Of a stretch of 6,648 nt of DNA, positions 1 to 6,424 are shown one piece after another. Position 1 is the first letter of the stretch; every line of letters starts with the position of its first letter. The translations under genes and the position numbers were made by a program. The DNA is from an uncultured Oscillospiraceae bacterium (GTDB lineage Bacteria; Bacillota_A; Clostridia; Oscillospirales; Oscillospiraceae): positions 1-6,648 of the forward strand of contig CALXDE010000125.1 in the NCBI GenBank assembly GCA_944386965.1, read 5' to 3'. The notes beneath the pieces are model-generated. The model had not been told where the DNA came from and ran no database searches. It was given only the letters and a program-made list of their open reading frames with translations.

Positions 1-30
1 ATCTTCAACGAAAAGTCGCTGACAGAGTGA
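1..30 (+). CDS. livH: C-terminal tail of probable LivH permease (partial)
   Basis: The first thirty bases read in frame as IFNEKSLTE followed by TGA at 28-30. The livM Shine-Dalgarno begins directly after this stop. In Liv operons the gene immediately before livM is normally livH, the other membrane permease subunit, and those proteins often end in a short charged tail after a G(I/L)F-type motif. The identity therefore rests on position and a weak C-terminal resemblance, because only nine residues are visible. It could be another gene ending here. Confidence 0.5.
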   Translation: MFNEKSLTE

Positions 31-37
31 GGGAGGA
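31..37 (+). promoter_or_regulatory. Shine-Dalgarno of livM
   Basis: GGGAGGA lies five to six bases before the ATG at 42. It decides the start: an in-frame GTG at 27 would lie upstream of this site and overlap the preceding stop codon, so it is unlikely to be used. Confidence 0.8.
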
Positions 38-41
38 TAAT

Positions 42-1031
42 ATGCGTCAGAATTTAATTCAAAAAATCGGTATTCCGCAAATCGTGGTCGTACTGATTGC
101 GATTGTTGCGCCCCTTATCCTGACAGGCGTGAACTTCAGCTACGGCATTTTGATCCTGGACTTCATGCTGGTCTATGTGGTGGCCGTCTCCGGCCTGGAC
201 ATCGTCTTCGGCTATTCCGGCCAGATCTCCCTGGGCCATGCGGCCTACTATGCCATCGGCGCCTACGGCTCTGTTATGCTCCATGAGTATGTGGGCATCC
301 CCGTTATCTTCTCCATGATCATCAGCGCGGTGCTGGCCGCCCTGATCGGTATCGTGATCGCCTACCCGGCCTCCCGTCTGCGCAACCACTTCCTGGCCCT
401 GGCGACCATCGCTTTCGGCGAGATCGTCTACCAGCTGGTGGCCCAGTCCCCTGGCCAGATCACCGGTAACTTCCTGGGCTTCTTCACCGATCCCGTCAAC
501 CTCTTTGGTTTTGAGTTTGACAGCAACATGAGCTTCTACTACTTCGGCATCGTGGTAGTGATCATCTTCCTGATGCTCAAGACCAACCTGGTGAAATCCC
601 GGACTGGCCGCGCGCTGATCGCCATTCGCGAGAACTCGGCCGCTGCCGACGGTATGGGTATCAACGTGACCCTGTACAAGGTGATCGGCTTCGCCTTCAG
701 CGCCCTGTACTGCGGCTTTGCCGGCGGTATGTACGCCCACCTGGTGCAGTTCATCAGCCCGGAAACGTTTATGTACCGGCAGTCGGTCATGTTCATGACC
801 ATGCTGTTGTTCGGCGGCATGGGCAACCTCTGGGGCCCCATCGTCGGCGTGATTACCGTGACACTGCTGAACGAGGGACTTCGTGCCTTGGAAGAGTATC
901 AAATGTTCATTTATGGTGCGCTGATGCTGTTGGTCATCATCGCCCTGCCCGGCGGCATTTTCGGTAAGGTCAAGCAGATTGTTGAGAACACAAAATCAAG
1001 GAGGGCCCAGAAAAATGCTGATGTCCATTGA
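42..1031 (+). CDS. livM: Branched-chain amino acid ABC transporter permease LivM
   Basis: This is an integral inner-membrane subunit of the HAAT-type ABC importer (LIV-I family). It forms the substrate channel with LivH and is driven by LivG and LivF. The 329-residue product is of usual length and almost entirely hydrophobic, with several membrane helices. Residues 51-66 carry the family hallmark GLDIVFGYSGQISLGH, and the cytoplasmic coupling loop that contacts the ATPases is visible around residues 190-208 (RALIAIRENSAAADGMGIN). The C-terminal PGGIFGKVKQIV is also typical. The ATG at 42 is chosen for its well-placed Shine-Dalgarno. The gene follows the probable livH end by 11 bases and overlaps livG by 17 bases, so translation is likely coupled. 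The substrate cannot be read from the sequence: this family also includes amide, urea and other small-molecule importers. No periplasmic or lipoprotein binding protein (LivJ/K) is in the window. Confidence 0.93.
   Translation: MRQNLIQKIGIPQIVVVLIAIVAPLILTGVNFSYGILILDFMLVYVVAVSGLDIVFGYSGQISLGHAAYYAIGAYGSVMLHEYVGIPVIFSMIISAVLAALIGIVIAYPASRLRNHFLALATIAFGEIVYQLVAQSPGQITGNFLGFFTDPVNLFGFEFDSNMSFYYFGIVVVIIFLMLKTNLVKSRTGRALIAIRENSAAADGMGINVTLYKVIGFAFSALYCGFAGGMYAHLVQFISPETFMYRQSVMFMTMLLFGGMGNLWGPIVGVITVTLLNEGLRALEEYQMFIYGALMLLVIIALPGGIFGKVKQIVENTKSRRAQKNADVH
998..1005 (+). promoter_or_regulatory. Shine-Dalgarno of livG, inside livM
   Basis: AAGGAGGG lies nine bases before the ATG at 1015 and inside the last codons of livM. 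It supports a start at 1015 (MLMSIEHL) and argues against the in-frame TTG at 979. A second ATG at 1021 is fifteen bases away from the site and is less well placed. Confidence 0.8.
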
Positions 1032-1773
1032 ACATTTGAAGATCCAATTCGGCAGCCTGATCGCGGTGAATGATGTTACAGTCAACATTCCCCGGGGCAA
1101 GGTCACCAGCCTGATCGGCCCCAACGGCGCGGGCAAGACGACTCTGCTCAACGCGATCAGCGGTGTCTATGTGCCCAATGCCGGCAAGGTCGTCTTTGAC
1201 GGCCAGGATATCACCGGCAAAAAGGGCTATCAGATCAACAAGGCCGGCCTGGCCCGGACCTATCAGGTTATCAACCTGTTCCGGAACATGTCGGTGCTGG
1301 AGAACGTTCTGGTCGGTATGCACACCCGGCTGAAGAGCAACCTGTTTGACAACATTTTCAAGACCCCGGCAGAGCGCAAGGAGGAGAAGGACGCTGTGGA
1401 GCGTGCGATGAACCTGCTGGATTTCGTGAACCTGCGCTCCCGGTGCAATGACCCCGCTGGTTCCCTGTCTTACGGCGACCAGCGCCGCCTGGAGATTGTC
1501 CGCGGTCTGGCCAGCGATCCCAAGCTGATCCTGCTGGACGAGCCTGCCGCCGGCATGAACCCCACAGAGAAGGATGAACTGGACGCGCTGCTGCGCAAGA
1601 TCATCGACCGGGGCGTTACCGTTTTGATGATCGAGCATGATATGAAGCTGGTGATGGGCGTTGCCGACTTTATCTTCGTGCTGAACTACGGCAGCAAGCT
1701 GGCGGAGGGAACTCCCGCCGAGATCCAGAACAATCCTGACGTGATCGCTGCATATTTGGGAGGTGATGAGTAA
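1015..1773 (+). CDS. livG: Branched-chain amino acid ABC transporter ATP-binding protein LivG
   Basis: This is one of the two cytoplasmic ATPases that power the LivHM permease. The 252-residue product has the usual family length. Counted from the ATG at 1015, the visible motifs are Walker A GPNGAGKTT at 35-43, the Q-loop glutamine at 84 (RTYQVINLF), the signature LSYGDQRRLEI from 151, Walker B LILLDEPAAG from 171, and the switch histidine at 208 (IEHDMKLVM). The insert after residue 100 and the AAGMNP sequence after Walker B are LivG-like rather than LivF-like. All catalytic residues are present, so the protein should be active. The signature reads SYGDQ; many relatives have SYGQQ, a minor variation. 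The start overlaps the end of livM by 17 bases and the stop directly abuts the livF ATG, which points to a tightly coupled operon. Confidence 0.95.
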   Translation: MLMSIEHLKIQFGSLIAVNDVTVNIPRGKVTSLIGPNGAGKTTLLNAISGVYVPNAGKVVFDGQDITGKKGYQINKAGLARTYQVINLFRNMSVLENVLVGMHTRLKSNLFDNIFKTPAERKEEKDAVERAMNLLDFVNLRSRCNDPAGSLSYGDQRRLEIVRGLASDPKLILLDEPAAGMNPTEKDELDALLRKIIDRGVTVLMIEHDMKLVMGVADFIFVLNYGSKLAEGTPAEIQNNPDVIAAYLGGDE

Positions 1774-2496
1774 ATGGCGGCTTTATTGGAGGTAAAGGAT
1801 CTCCACTACTACTACGGGAATATCCATGTGGTTAAGGGCATCAATATGACCGTGGAAGAGGGAGAAATGGTCACCATGATCGGTGCCAACGGAGCAGGCA
1901 AGACCACTACCCTGCAGACGATTTCCGGCCTGACGCCCGCGTCCGGTGTTCGGGGAGATATTTTCTTCGACGGAAAGAACATCGCCAAGATGGGCGGTGA
2001 CAAGATCGCCGGCATGGGCCTCTCCCAGGTTATCGAGGGCCGTCATATTTTCTCTAAGCTGACGGTGAAGGAAAATCTCATGATGGGCACCTACTGCCGG
2101 AAGAGCCGGGCGGGCCTGGAAGATGAGATCAAGCGGATCTACAAGCTCTTCCCCCGTCTGGAGGAGAGAAAGAATCAGCTGGGCGGCACCCTGAGCGGCG
2201 GCGAGCAGCAGATGCTGGCCATCGCCCGCTCCCTGATCAGCAATCCGCGGATGATCGTGCTGGATGAGCCGTCCCTGGGTCTGGCGCCCATCATCATTCA
2301 CGAGATTTTCGAGGCGATCAAGGAGATCAACTACCAGGAGGGGAAGACGATCCTCTTCGTGGAGCAGAATGCCCGTATCGCCCTGAAGACCGCCAGCCGC
2401 GGCTATGTTTTCCAGAATGGTGAGATCATCGTTGAGGATACCAGCGCGAATCTGGCGAGCAATCCCCAGATCCAGAAGGCATACCTCGGCGGCTGA
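1774..2496 (+). CDS. livF: Branched-chain amino acid ABC transporter ATP-binding protein LivF
   Basis: This is the second ATPase of the Liv-type importer and pairs with LivG. The 240-residue product has the usual length. Walker A GANGAGKTT is at 37-45, the signature LSGGEQQMLAIARSL begins at 140, and Walker B MIVLDEPSLGLAP begins at 160. After this comes FVEQNARIAL, in which the switch histidine is replaced by glutamine; this is normal for LivF. The LivF-specific EGR segment is present at 88-90, written as SQVIEGRHIF, where most family members have proline before EGR. The ATG lies directly after the livG TAA, and its Shine-Dalgarno GGGAGGTGAT (1758-1767) is built into the last livG codons. 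The product ends in the common YLGG. An 83-base gap follows before the next gene on the same strand. Confidence 0.95.
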   Translation: MAALLEVKDLHYYYGNIHVVKGINMTVEEGEMVTMIGANGAGKTTTLQTISGLTPASGVRGDIFFDGKNIAKMGGDKIAGMGLSQVIEGRHIFSKLTVKENLMMGTYCRKSRAGLEDEIKRIYKLFPRLEERKNQLGGTLSGGEQQMLAIARSLISNPRMIVLDEPSLGLAPIIIHEIFEAIKEINYQEGKTILFVEQNARIALKTASRGYVFQNGEIIVEDTSANLASNPQIQKAYLGG

Positions 2497-2579
2497 CAGA
2501 TCCTCCTGCGTTATGCGAGGGACCTGATTGCCACGAAACTGGGTCCAACCCACTTTGATAGAACTGGAGGATACTGTTC

Positions 2580-3854
2580 ATGGATGTCTATACACAACTC
2601 GTACAGGATGTCTATATCCCCCGCATGGTGCGGTGTGAGCAGACATTTGAAAACCCCACCATCACGGCGGAGGAGATCCCTGGCGTCATTCTCGATCAGA
2701 TCAAGCAGGCTGGCGTCGACGACATGGTGAAGGAGGGGATGTCCATTGCCATCCCCTGCGGAAGCCGCGGCGTCCACAACATCTATACCATCCTCAAGAC
2801 CCTGGTCGACTACTGCAAGAGCAAGGGCGCCCATCCCTTCATTTTCCCGGCCATGGGCAGTCACGGCGGTTCCACGGCTGAGGGACAGCTGGAGGTTGTC
2901 AACGGCTTCGGCATCACGGAGGAGAGCATCGGCTGCCCCATCAAGTCCTCCATGGAGGTTGTTCCGGTCGGTCAGACAGAGGAAGGCCATACGGTTTTCG
3001 TGGATAAATACGCCGCGGAGGCCGACGGTATCCTCCTCGTGGGACGGGTGAAGCCCCACACCGCCTTCTCCGGCCCCTATGAGAGCGGCCTGATGAAGAT
3101 GATGACCATTGGCATGGGCAAGCAGCACGGCGCTGAGGTCTGCCACAAGGCTGGATTTAAGCACATGGCCCACATGGTGCCCCTGTTCGGCAATGTGATC
3201 CTCAAGAATACCAAGATCCTCTATAGTCTTGCGATTCTGGAGAATCCTTACGGCGGAACTGCGTATCTGAAGGTTCTGCGCCGGGAGCAGATCCCGGAGG
3301 AGGAGCCGAAGCTGTTGCTGCGGGCCAAGGAACTGATGATGGAGCTGTTCATCAAGAAGGTGGACGTGCTGATCGTGGACCGCATCGGCAAGAACTACAG
3401 CGGCGACGGTTCGGACCCCAACGTGACAGGCGCTTTCCTGACCCCCTATGCCCATGGCGGCATTGAGGCGGAAAAGCGGGTGGTGCTGGATCTCTCTGAT
3501 GAGACGCACGGGAACGCGATGGGCGTGGGCGTGTTTGACGCCACGACCAAGCGCCTGATTGACCGGGCGAACTTCCCTCTGAGCTATCCCAACGCCATTA
3601 CCTGCACCGAGCTGAAGGCGGCGAAAATCCCCATCGTGATGCAGAGCGATAAGGACTGCATCAGCGTGGCGCTGAAGACCGCCAATGGGATGGACGAGAA
3701 GCATCCGCGGGTGATTCGTATTAAGAACACCATGGAGCTCACGGAAATCCTGATTTCCGAGGCCCTCATCGAGGAGGCAAACGCCCATCCCCGCATGAAG
3801 GTGATCGGTGAGCCGGAATACATGAAGTTTGACGAGAACGGGAATCTTTGGTAA
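2580..3854 (+). CDS. LarA-like (DUF2088) nickel-pincer racemase/epimerase homologue
   Basis: This 424-residue cytoplasmic protein resembles the LarA superfamily, whose founding member racemizes lactate using a nickel-pincer nucleotide. From the ATG at 2580 (TGGAGG at 2565-2570 precedes it), probable equivalents of LarA catalytic positions can be seen: R63 in PCGSRGVH, H95 in AMGSHGG, H160 in RVKPHTAFSG, and K173 in ESGLMKMMTIGMGK as the likely cofactor-anchoring lysine, with further histidines at 183, 189 and 195. In Lactobacillus LarA the histidine and lysine are ten residues apart; here the distance is thirteen, so this belongs to a divergent subgroup rather than the classical lactate racemases. 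The substrate is unknown: other 2-hydroxy acids or sugar acids are possible. Cofactor synthesis genes (larB, larC, larE) are not in the window. It follows the Liv operon by 83 bases on the same strand and ends before a strong terminator, so it may be its last gene. Family assignment is fairly sure; activity is inferred. Confidence 0.75.
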   Translation: MDVYTQLVQDVYIPRMVRCEQTFENPTITAEEIPGVILDQIKQAGVDDMVKEGMSIAIPCGSRGVHNIYTILKTLVDYCKSKGAHPFIFPAMGSHGGSTAEGQLEVVNGFGITEESIGCPIKSSMEVVPVGQTEEGHTVFVDKYAAEADGILLVGRVKPHTAFSGPYESGLMKMMTIGMGKQHGAEVCHKAGFKHMAHMVPLFGNVILKNTKILYSLAILENPYGGTAYLKVLRREQIPEEEPKLLLRAKELMMELFIKKVDVLIVDRIGKNYSGDGSDPNVTGAFLTPYAHGGIEAEKRVVLDLSDETHGNAMGVGVFDATTKRLIDRANFPLSYPNAITCTELKAAKIPIVMQSDKDCISVALKTANGMDEKHPRVIRIKNTMELTEILISEALIEEANAHPRMKVIGEPEYMKFDENGNLW

Positions 3855-3881
3855 AAGCTGCACCGTACCCGGCTGAATGAT

Positions 3882-3941
3882 ATGCTCCCCCCATGGGAAA
3901 ACAGTGTTTTTCGCTGTTCCCATGGGGGGAGCATTGTTGTT
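3882..3941 (+). terminator. Intrinsic terminator of the Liv/LarA-like operon
   Basis: A perfect 18-base-pair inverted repeat pairs 3882-3899 with 3917-3934 and contains a CCCCCC/GGGGGG block and a central CCATGGG. An A-bulge and three more pairs (CAG/CTG) reach towards a nine-base loop. The 3' arm runs into TTGTTGTT, an interrupted T-tract. The opposite strand has no T-tract after the stem, so the hairpin is assigned to plus-strand transcripts. It begins 27 bases after the LarA-like stop codon. Confidence 0.75.
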
Positions 3942-4030
3942 CCGGCCCGTCCGGACCGGGAGGATCATACCCGCTTTACGAGTTTTTTTGAAAATATGTC
4001 GTAACCGGGTCGCCTTTTACAGTCCAAGAC

Positions 4031-4079
4031 ATAAGAAAACCCGCTGCGAGGCTCCGATCATCGGAATCCCACAGCGGGT
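4031..4079 (-). terminator. Intrinsic terminator downstream of guaA
   Basis: On the minus strand ACCCGCTG pairs with CAGCGGGT (4072-4079 with 4039-4046), giving an eight-pair GC-rich stem. The enclosed sequence contains a smaller hairpin, TCCGA-TGA-TCGGA (4053-4065). The stem is followed on the minus strand by TTTTCTTAT, a suitable T-tract, and the plus strand has none. It lies about 57 bases past the guaA stop and converges with the terminator at 3882-3941. Between the two lies only a GC-rich CCGG stretch and a run of seven T at 3983-3989, with no recognisable gene. Confidence 0.8.
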
Positions 4080-4120
4080 GAAAAAGTTAGAAAATTTTAG
4101 ATTTTCAAGAAAAACAGACA

Positions 4121-4142
4121 AATTTCACTCCAAATTCACTCC
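4121..4142. repeat. Imperfect 11-base tandem duplication over the guaA stop
   Basis: AATTTCACTCC is followed directly by AAATTCACTCC, with one mismatch. The right copy includes the guaA stop codon (TCA on the plus strand at 4136-4138). It is probably a small slippage duplication that left the reading frame end intact. No function is suggested. Confidence 0.5.
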
Positions 4143-5677
4143 CACTCCACCGTGGCGGGGGGCTTGCTGGTAATGTCATACACGATCCGGTTGATGCCCG
4201 GTACCTCGTTGACGATGCGGGTGGATACCCGGTCCAGCACCTCGTAGGGGATTCGCGCCCAGTCGGCAGTCATAAAGTCGTCGGTGGTCACCGCCCGCAG
4301 GGCCAGGGTGTAGTCATAGGTCCGCCCGTCCCCCATGACGCCAACAGAGCGGGTGTTGGTGAGGACAGCGAAGTACTGGCTGATCTTCCCGGCCTCTCCG
4401 GCCCGGGCCAGCTCGTCCCGGAAGATGAAGTCCGCCTCCCGCAGGGTGTCCGCTTTCTCCTTGGTGATGTCGCCGATGATGCGGATGGCAAGGCCCGGCC
4501 CCGGGAAGGGCTGGCGGGTCACCAGATACTCCGGCAGGCCCAGCTCCCGGCCCAGCTGACGCACCTCGTCCTTGAAGAGCAGGCGCAGGGGCTCGATGAT
4601 CTCCTGGAAGTCCACGTAGTCCGGCAGGCCCCCCACGTTGTGGTGGGACTTGATGACCGCCGCGTCCCCCAGCCCGGACTCGATCACGTCCGGGTAGATG
4701 GTGCCCTGGGCCAGGAAATCCACGGCGCCGATCTTTTTGGCCTCAGCCTCAAAGACCCGGATGAACTCCTCGCCGATGATCTTGCGCTTGCGCTCCGGCT
4801 CGGTGACGCCGGCCAGCTTCAGCAGAAAGCGGGTTTCTGCGTTTACACGGACAAAGTGCATGGCCCACTGGGAGAAGGCTGCCTCCACCTCGTCCCCCTC
4901 GTCCTTGCGCATGAGGCCGTGGTCTACAAACACGCAGGTGAGCTGCTCGCCCACCGCCTCGGCCAGCAGGGCCGCGCACACGCTGGAGTCCACACCGCCG
5001 GAGAGGGCCAGCAATACCTTGCCGTCCCCCACCTTCTCCCGGATCTGGGCGACGGCGGTCTTCTTGTAGTCCTCCATGGTCCAGGTGCCCTTGGCCCCGC
5101 AGACGTTGTAGAGGAAGTTGCGGATCATGTCCACGCCGTGGTCGGTGTGGTTCACCTCCGGGTGGAACTGGACGCCGTAAAAGCCCCGCTTCTCGTCGGC
5201 AATGGCCACGTTGGGGCAGGCGGCGGAGTGGGCCGCCAGGGAGAACCCGGCGGGGACCTTCTCCATGTAGTCCCCATGGCTCATCCAGGAGATCCCCGCC
5301 TCGGGGAGGCCGGTAAACAGGGGGCAGCCGGTGTCATAGAAGGTTTCCGTCTTTCCGTACTCCCGGGCGCTGTCGTCCTGGGCGGCGGTGACGCAGCCTC
5401 CCAGGGTCTGGGCAATGAGCTGGCAGCCGTAGCAGATGCCCAGCACCGGCACCCCCAGGTCAAAAACCGCAGGGTCCACGTGGGGCGCTTTCTCGTCGTA
5501 GACGCTGTTGGGACCGCCGGTAAAGATAATGCCCATGGGGTCAAAGGCCCGGATTTCCGCCAGGGACATGGTGTAGGGCTTCACTTCGCAGTAGACGCTG
5601 CACTCCCGGACCCGGCGGGCGATGAGCTGGTTGTACTGGCCGCCGAAGTCCAGAATCAAAATGGCTTCACGGGACAT
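4136..5677 (-). CDS. guaA: GMP synthase (glutamine-hydrolysing)
   Basis: This cytoplasmic enzyme converts XMP to GMP using ATP and the amide nitrogen of glutamine, the last step of guanine nucleotide synthesis. From the ATG at 5677 the product is 513 residues, a normal bacterial length. The N-terminal class I glutamine amidotransferase domain shows the nucleophile C82 in GICYG, with H172 and E174 in VQFHPEV completing the triad. The ATP pyrophosphatase domain has the P-loop SGGVDSS at 226-232. Further on are the conserved SHHNVGGLP segment and [13 protein letters not shown], and the C-terminal dimerization domain ends in [13 protein letters not shown]. All key residues are present. It lies 39 bases after a lipoprotein gene and downstream of xpt, whose product makes its substrate XMP, so co-transcription is likely. 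No purine riboswitch is seen directly before it; any such control would lie upstream of xpt, outside the window. Confidence 0.97.
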   Translation of the reverse strand: MSREAILILDFGGQYNQLIARRVRECSVYCEVKPYTMSLAEIRAFDPMGIIFTGGPNSVYDEKAPHVDPAVFDLGVPVLGICYGCQLIAQTLGGCVTAAQDDSAREYGKTETFYDTGCPLFTGLPEAGISWMSHGDYMEKVPAGFSLAAHSAACPNVAIADEKRGFYGVQFHPEVNHTDHGVDMIRNFLYNVCGAKGTWTMEDYKKTAVAQIREKVGDGKVLLALSGGVDSSVCAALLAEAVGEQLTCVFVDHGLMRKDEGDEVEAAFSQWAMHFVRVNAETRFLLKLAGVTEPERKRKIIGEEFIRVFEAEAKKIGAVDFLAQGTIYPDVIESGLGDAAVIKSHHNVGGLPDYVDFQEIIEPLRLLFKDEVRQLGRELGLPEYLVTRQPFPGPGLAIRIIGDITKEKADTLREADFIFRDELARAGEAGKISQYFAVLTNTRSVGVMGDGRTYDYTLALRAVTTDDFMTADWARIPYEVLDRVSTRIVNEVPGINRIVYDITSKPPATVEWE

Positions 5678-5684
5678 GGGAGGT

Positions 5685-5692
5685 CCCTCCTT
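5685..5692 (-). promoter_or_regulatory. Shine-Dalgarno of guaA
   Basis: On the minus strand AAGGAGGG ends seven bases before the ATG at 5677. It fixes the start at [13 protein letters not shown], which matches the usual GuaA N-terminus. The longer in-frame extension from a GTG at 5707 would run through this site and is not supported. Confidence 0.85.
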
Positions 5693-5716
5693 TTTCTCAG
5701 GAATCACAAAATACAG

Positions 5717-6346
5717 TCACTTGGGGATTTCTGTCCCGCCCCACTCCACCAGGGTGAACCCCCGGCGCTGGAAGGCGGGCAGCTCCTGGGGCGGGATGTC
5801 CACCTCTTTCTCCAGGCCCTTCCACGCCAGAAAGACCCGCAGGACGCTGTCGGGCTGGGGCGTGACGGTGAGGCGGGCGCGGTCGGTGTACGTCTCCCCT
5901 TGGAAGGCGATGAGGTTATAGGGGTTTTGCTCCATCGCCGGGAGCCAGTAGACGATGAACTCGCTTGCCTCCCGCCGGGTGAGGCCCAGCTGTGCCAGGG
6001 CCTCCTCCAGGAAAGCGGCGGTGTCCTCGCCCGCAACACAGAACCCCTCGGAAAAGTCGCAGGACCCGTCGGACAAGCCCGCCCAGTAGAGGTAGTTGTA
6101 GGTCTGGCCGTCCGCGTCTGTCAGGGTGCCGTCCGGTGAGGCGGTGACGGTCTAGGCGTTCCCCTCCGAGATGGCGGGGTAGGTGCAGGTGAGCGTCCCC
6201 TCGTAGTCCAGGGAGACGGTGACCTCCGTCTCCTCCTCCGGATAGAGGTAGATGACGGGCTTGGCGTCGTTTCGCTCCTCCGGCGTGCAGCCGGCGAGGG
6301 CCCACAACAGCGCCAGGGACAGAGCGAGGCAGAGCAGTTTTTTCAT
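5717..6346 (-). pseudogene. Lipoprotein of the KPVIYLYPE family, interrupted by TAG
   Basis: Read through, the frame from ATG 6346 to TGA 5717 would encode about 209 residues. Residues 1-20 are a lipoprotein signal peptide: MKKLL, a hydrophobic stretch, then the lipobox LAGC with C20 as the lipidated cysteine. The mature part begins with KPVIYLYPEEETEV (29-42), a motif I recognise from uncharacterised Firmicutes proteins. Typical family segments EFIVYWLP (129-136) and VEWGGTEIPK (C-terminal) also appear. Codon 65 (6154-6152) is TAG, while the same frame stays open and family-like on both sides. In remembered relatives a tryptophan lies just before TVTA at this point, so one TGG-to-TAG change would explain it. 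AAGGAGG (6361-6355) precedes the ATG by eight bases. If the TAG is real and unsuppressed, only a 64-residue stub is made. The function of the family is unknown to me. Confidence 0.8.
6152..6154 (-). other. In-frame amber codon within the lipoprotein gene
   Basis: The minus strand reads GGG AAC GCC TAG ACC GTC ACC. No frame change is needed to continue the family-like protein after TAG. None of the other complete genes here, nor the livH and xpt ends, stops with TAG: they use TGA or TAA. That sample is too small to prove recoding. Confidence 0.85.
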
Positions 6347-6354
6347 AGCGGCAT

Positions 6355-6361
6355 CCTCCTT
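6355..6361 (-). promoter_or_regulatory. Shine-Dalgarno of the lipoprotein gene
   Basis: On the minus strand AAGGAGG ends eight bases before the ATG at 6346. The start codon and ribosome site are intact, so translation of the 5' part would still begin. The rest of the 78-base gap to the xpt stop shows no convincing promoter or terminator, which favours read-through from xpt. Confidence 0.75.
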
Positions 6362-6424
6362 TTCGATGTCTGCGGGGCGTTTCCTCTATACAAACAGACG
6401 CAAAGGGGGGAGCGGTGTGCCGCC

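Noticed and set aside
54..902. A 282-codon open frame on the minus strand opposite livM
   Set aside because: It is antisense to a well-conserved membrane protein and its His/Asp/Gln-rich composition is an artefact of reading the complement of hydrophobic codons.
2497..2579. Possible promoter between livF and the LarA-like gene (TTGCCA at 2528, TTTGAT at 2554)
   Set aside because: The spacing is about 20 bases and the -10 match is poor, so it is not convincing. No terminator is visible in the gap either, so read-through from livF is the simpler reading.
2511..3968. A 485-codon open frame on the minus strand opposite the LarA-like gene
   Set aside because: It is a mirror of the plus-strand codon bias, with His/Asp/Leu-rich low-complexity sequence and no family motif. 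It also runs through the terminator hairpin.
3983..3989. A run of seven T after a four-pair stem as a second plus-strand terminator
   Set aside because: The CGGG/CCCG stem is only four pairs and is separated from the T-run by about nine bases, so it does not make a convincing terminator.
3877..4173. A 98-codon open frame on the plus strand across the intergenic region
   Set aside because: It runs through both terminator hairpins and into the antisense of guaA, has no ribosome site and resembles no protein.
4640..6139. A 499-codon open frame on the plus strand opposite guaA and the lipoprotein gene
   Set aside because: It is antisense to a clearly conserved GuaA, has low-complexity composition rich in His, Gly, Val and Leu typical of mirrored GC-rich codons, and shows no recognisable domain.
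6362..6424. Possible promoter or riboswitch between xpt and the lipoprotein gene
   Set aside because: TTGCGT and TATAGA on the minus strand are only seven bases apart, too close for a promoter. The short inverted repeats are weak and the region is too short for a purine riboswitch.
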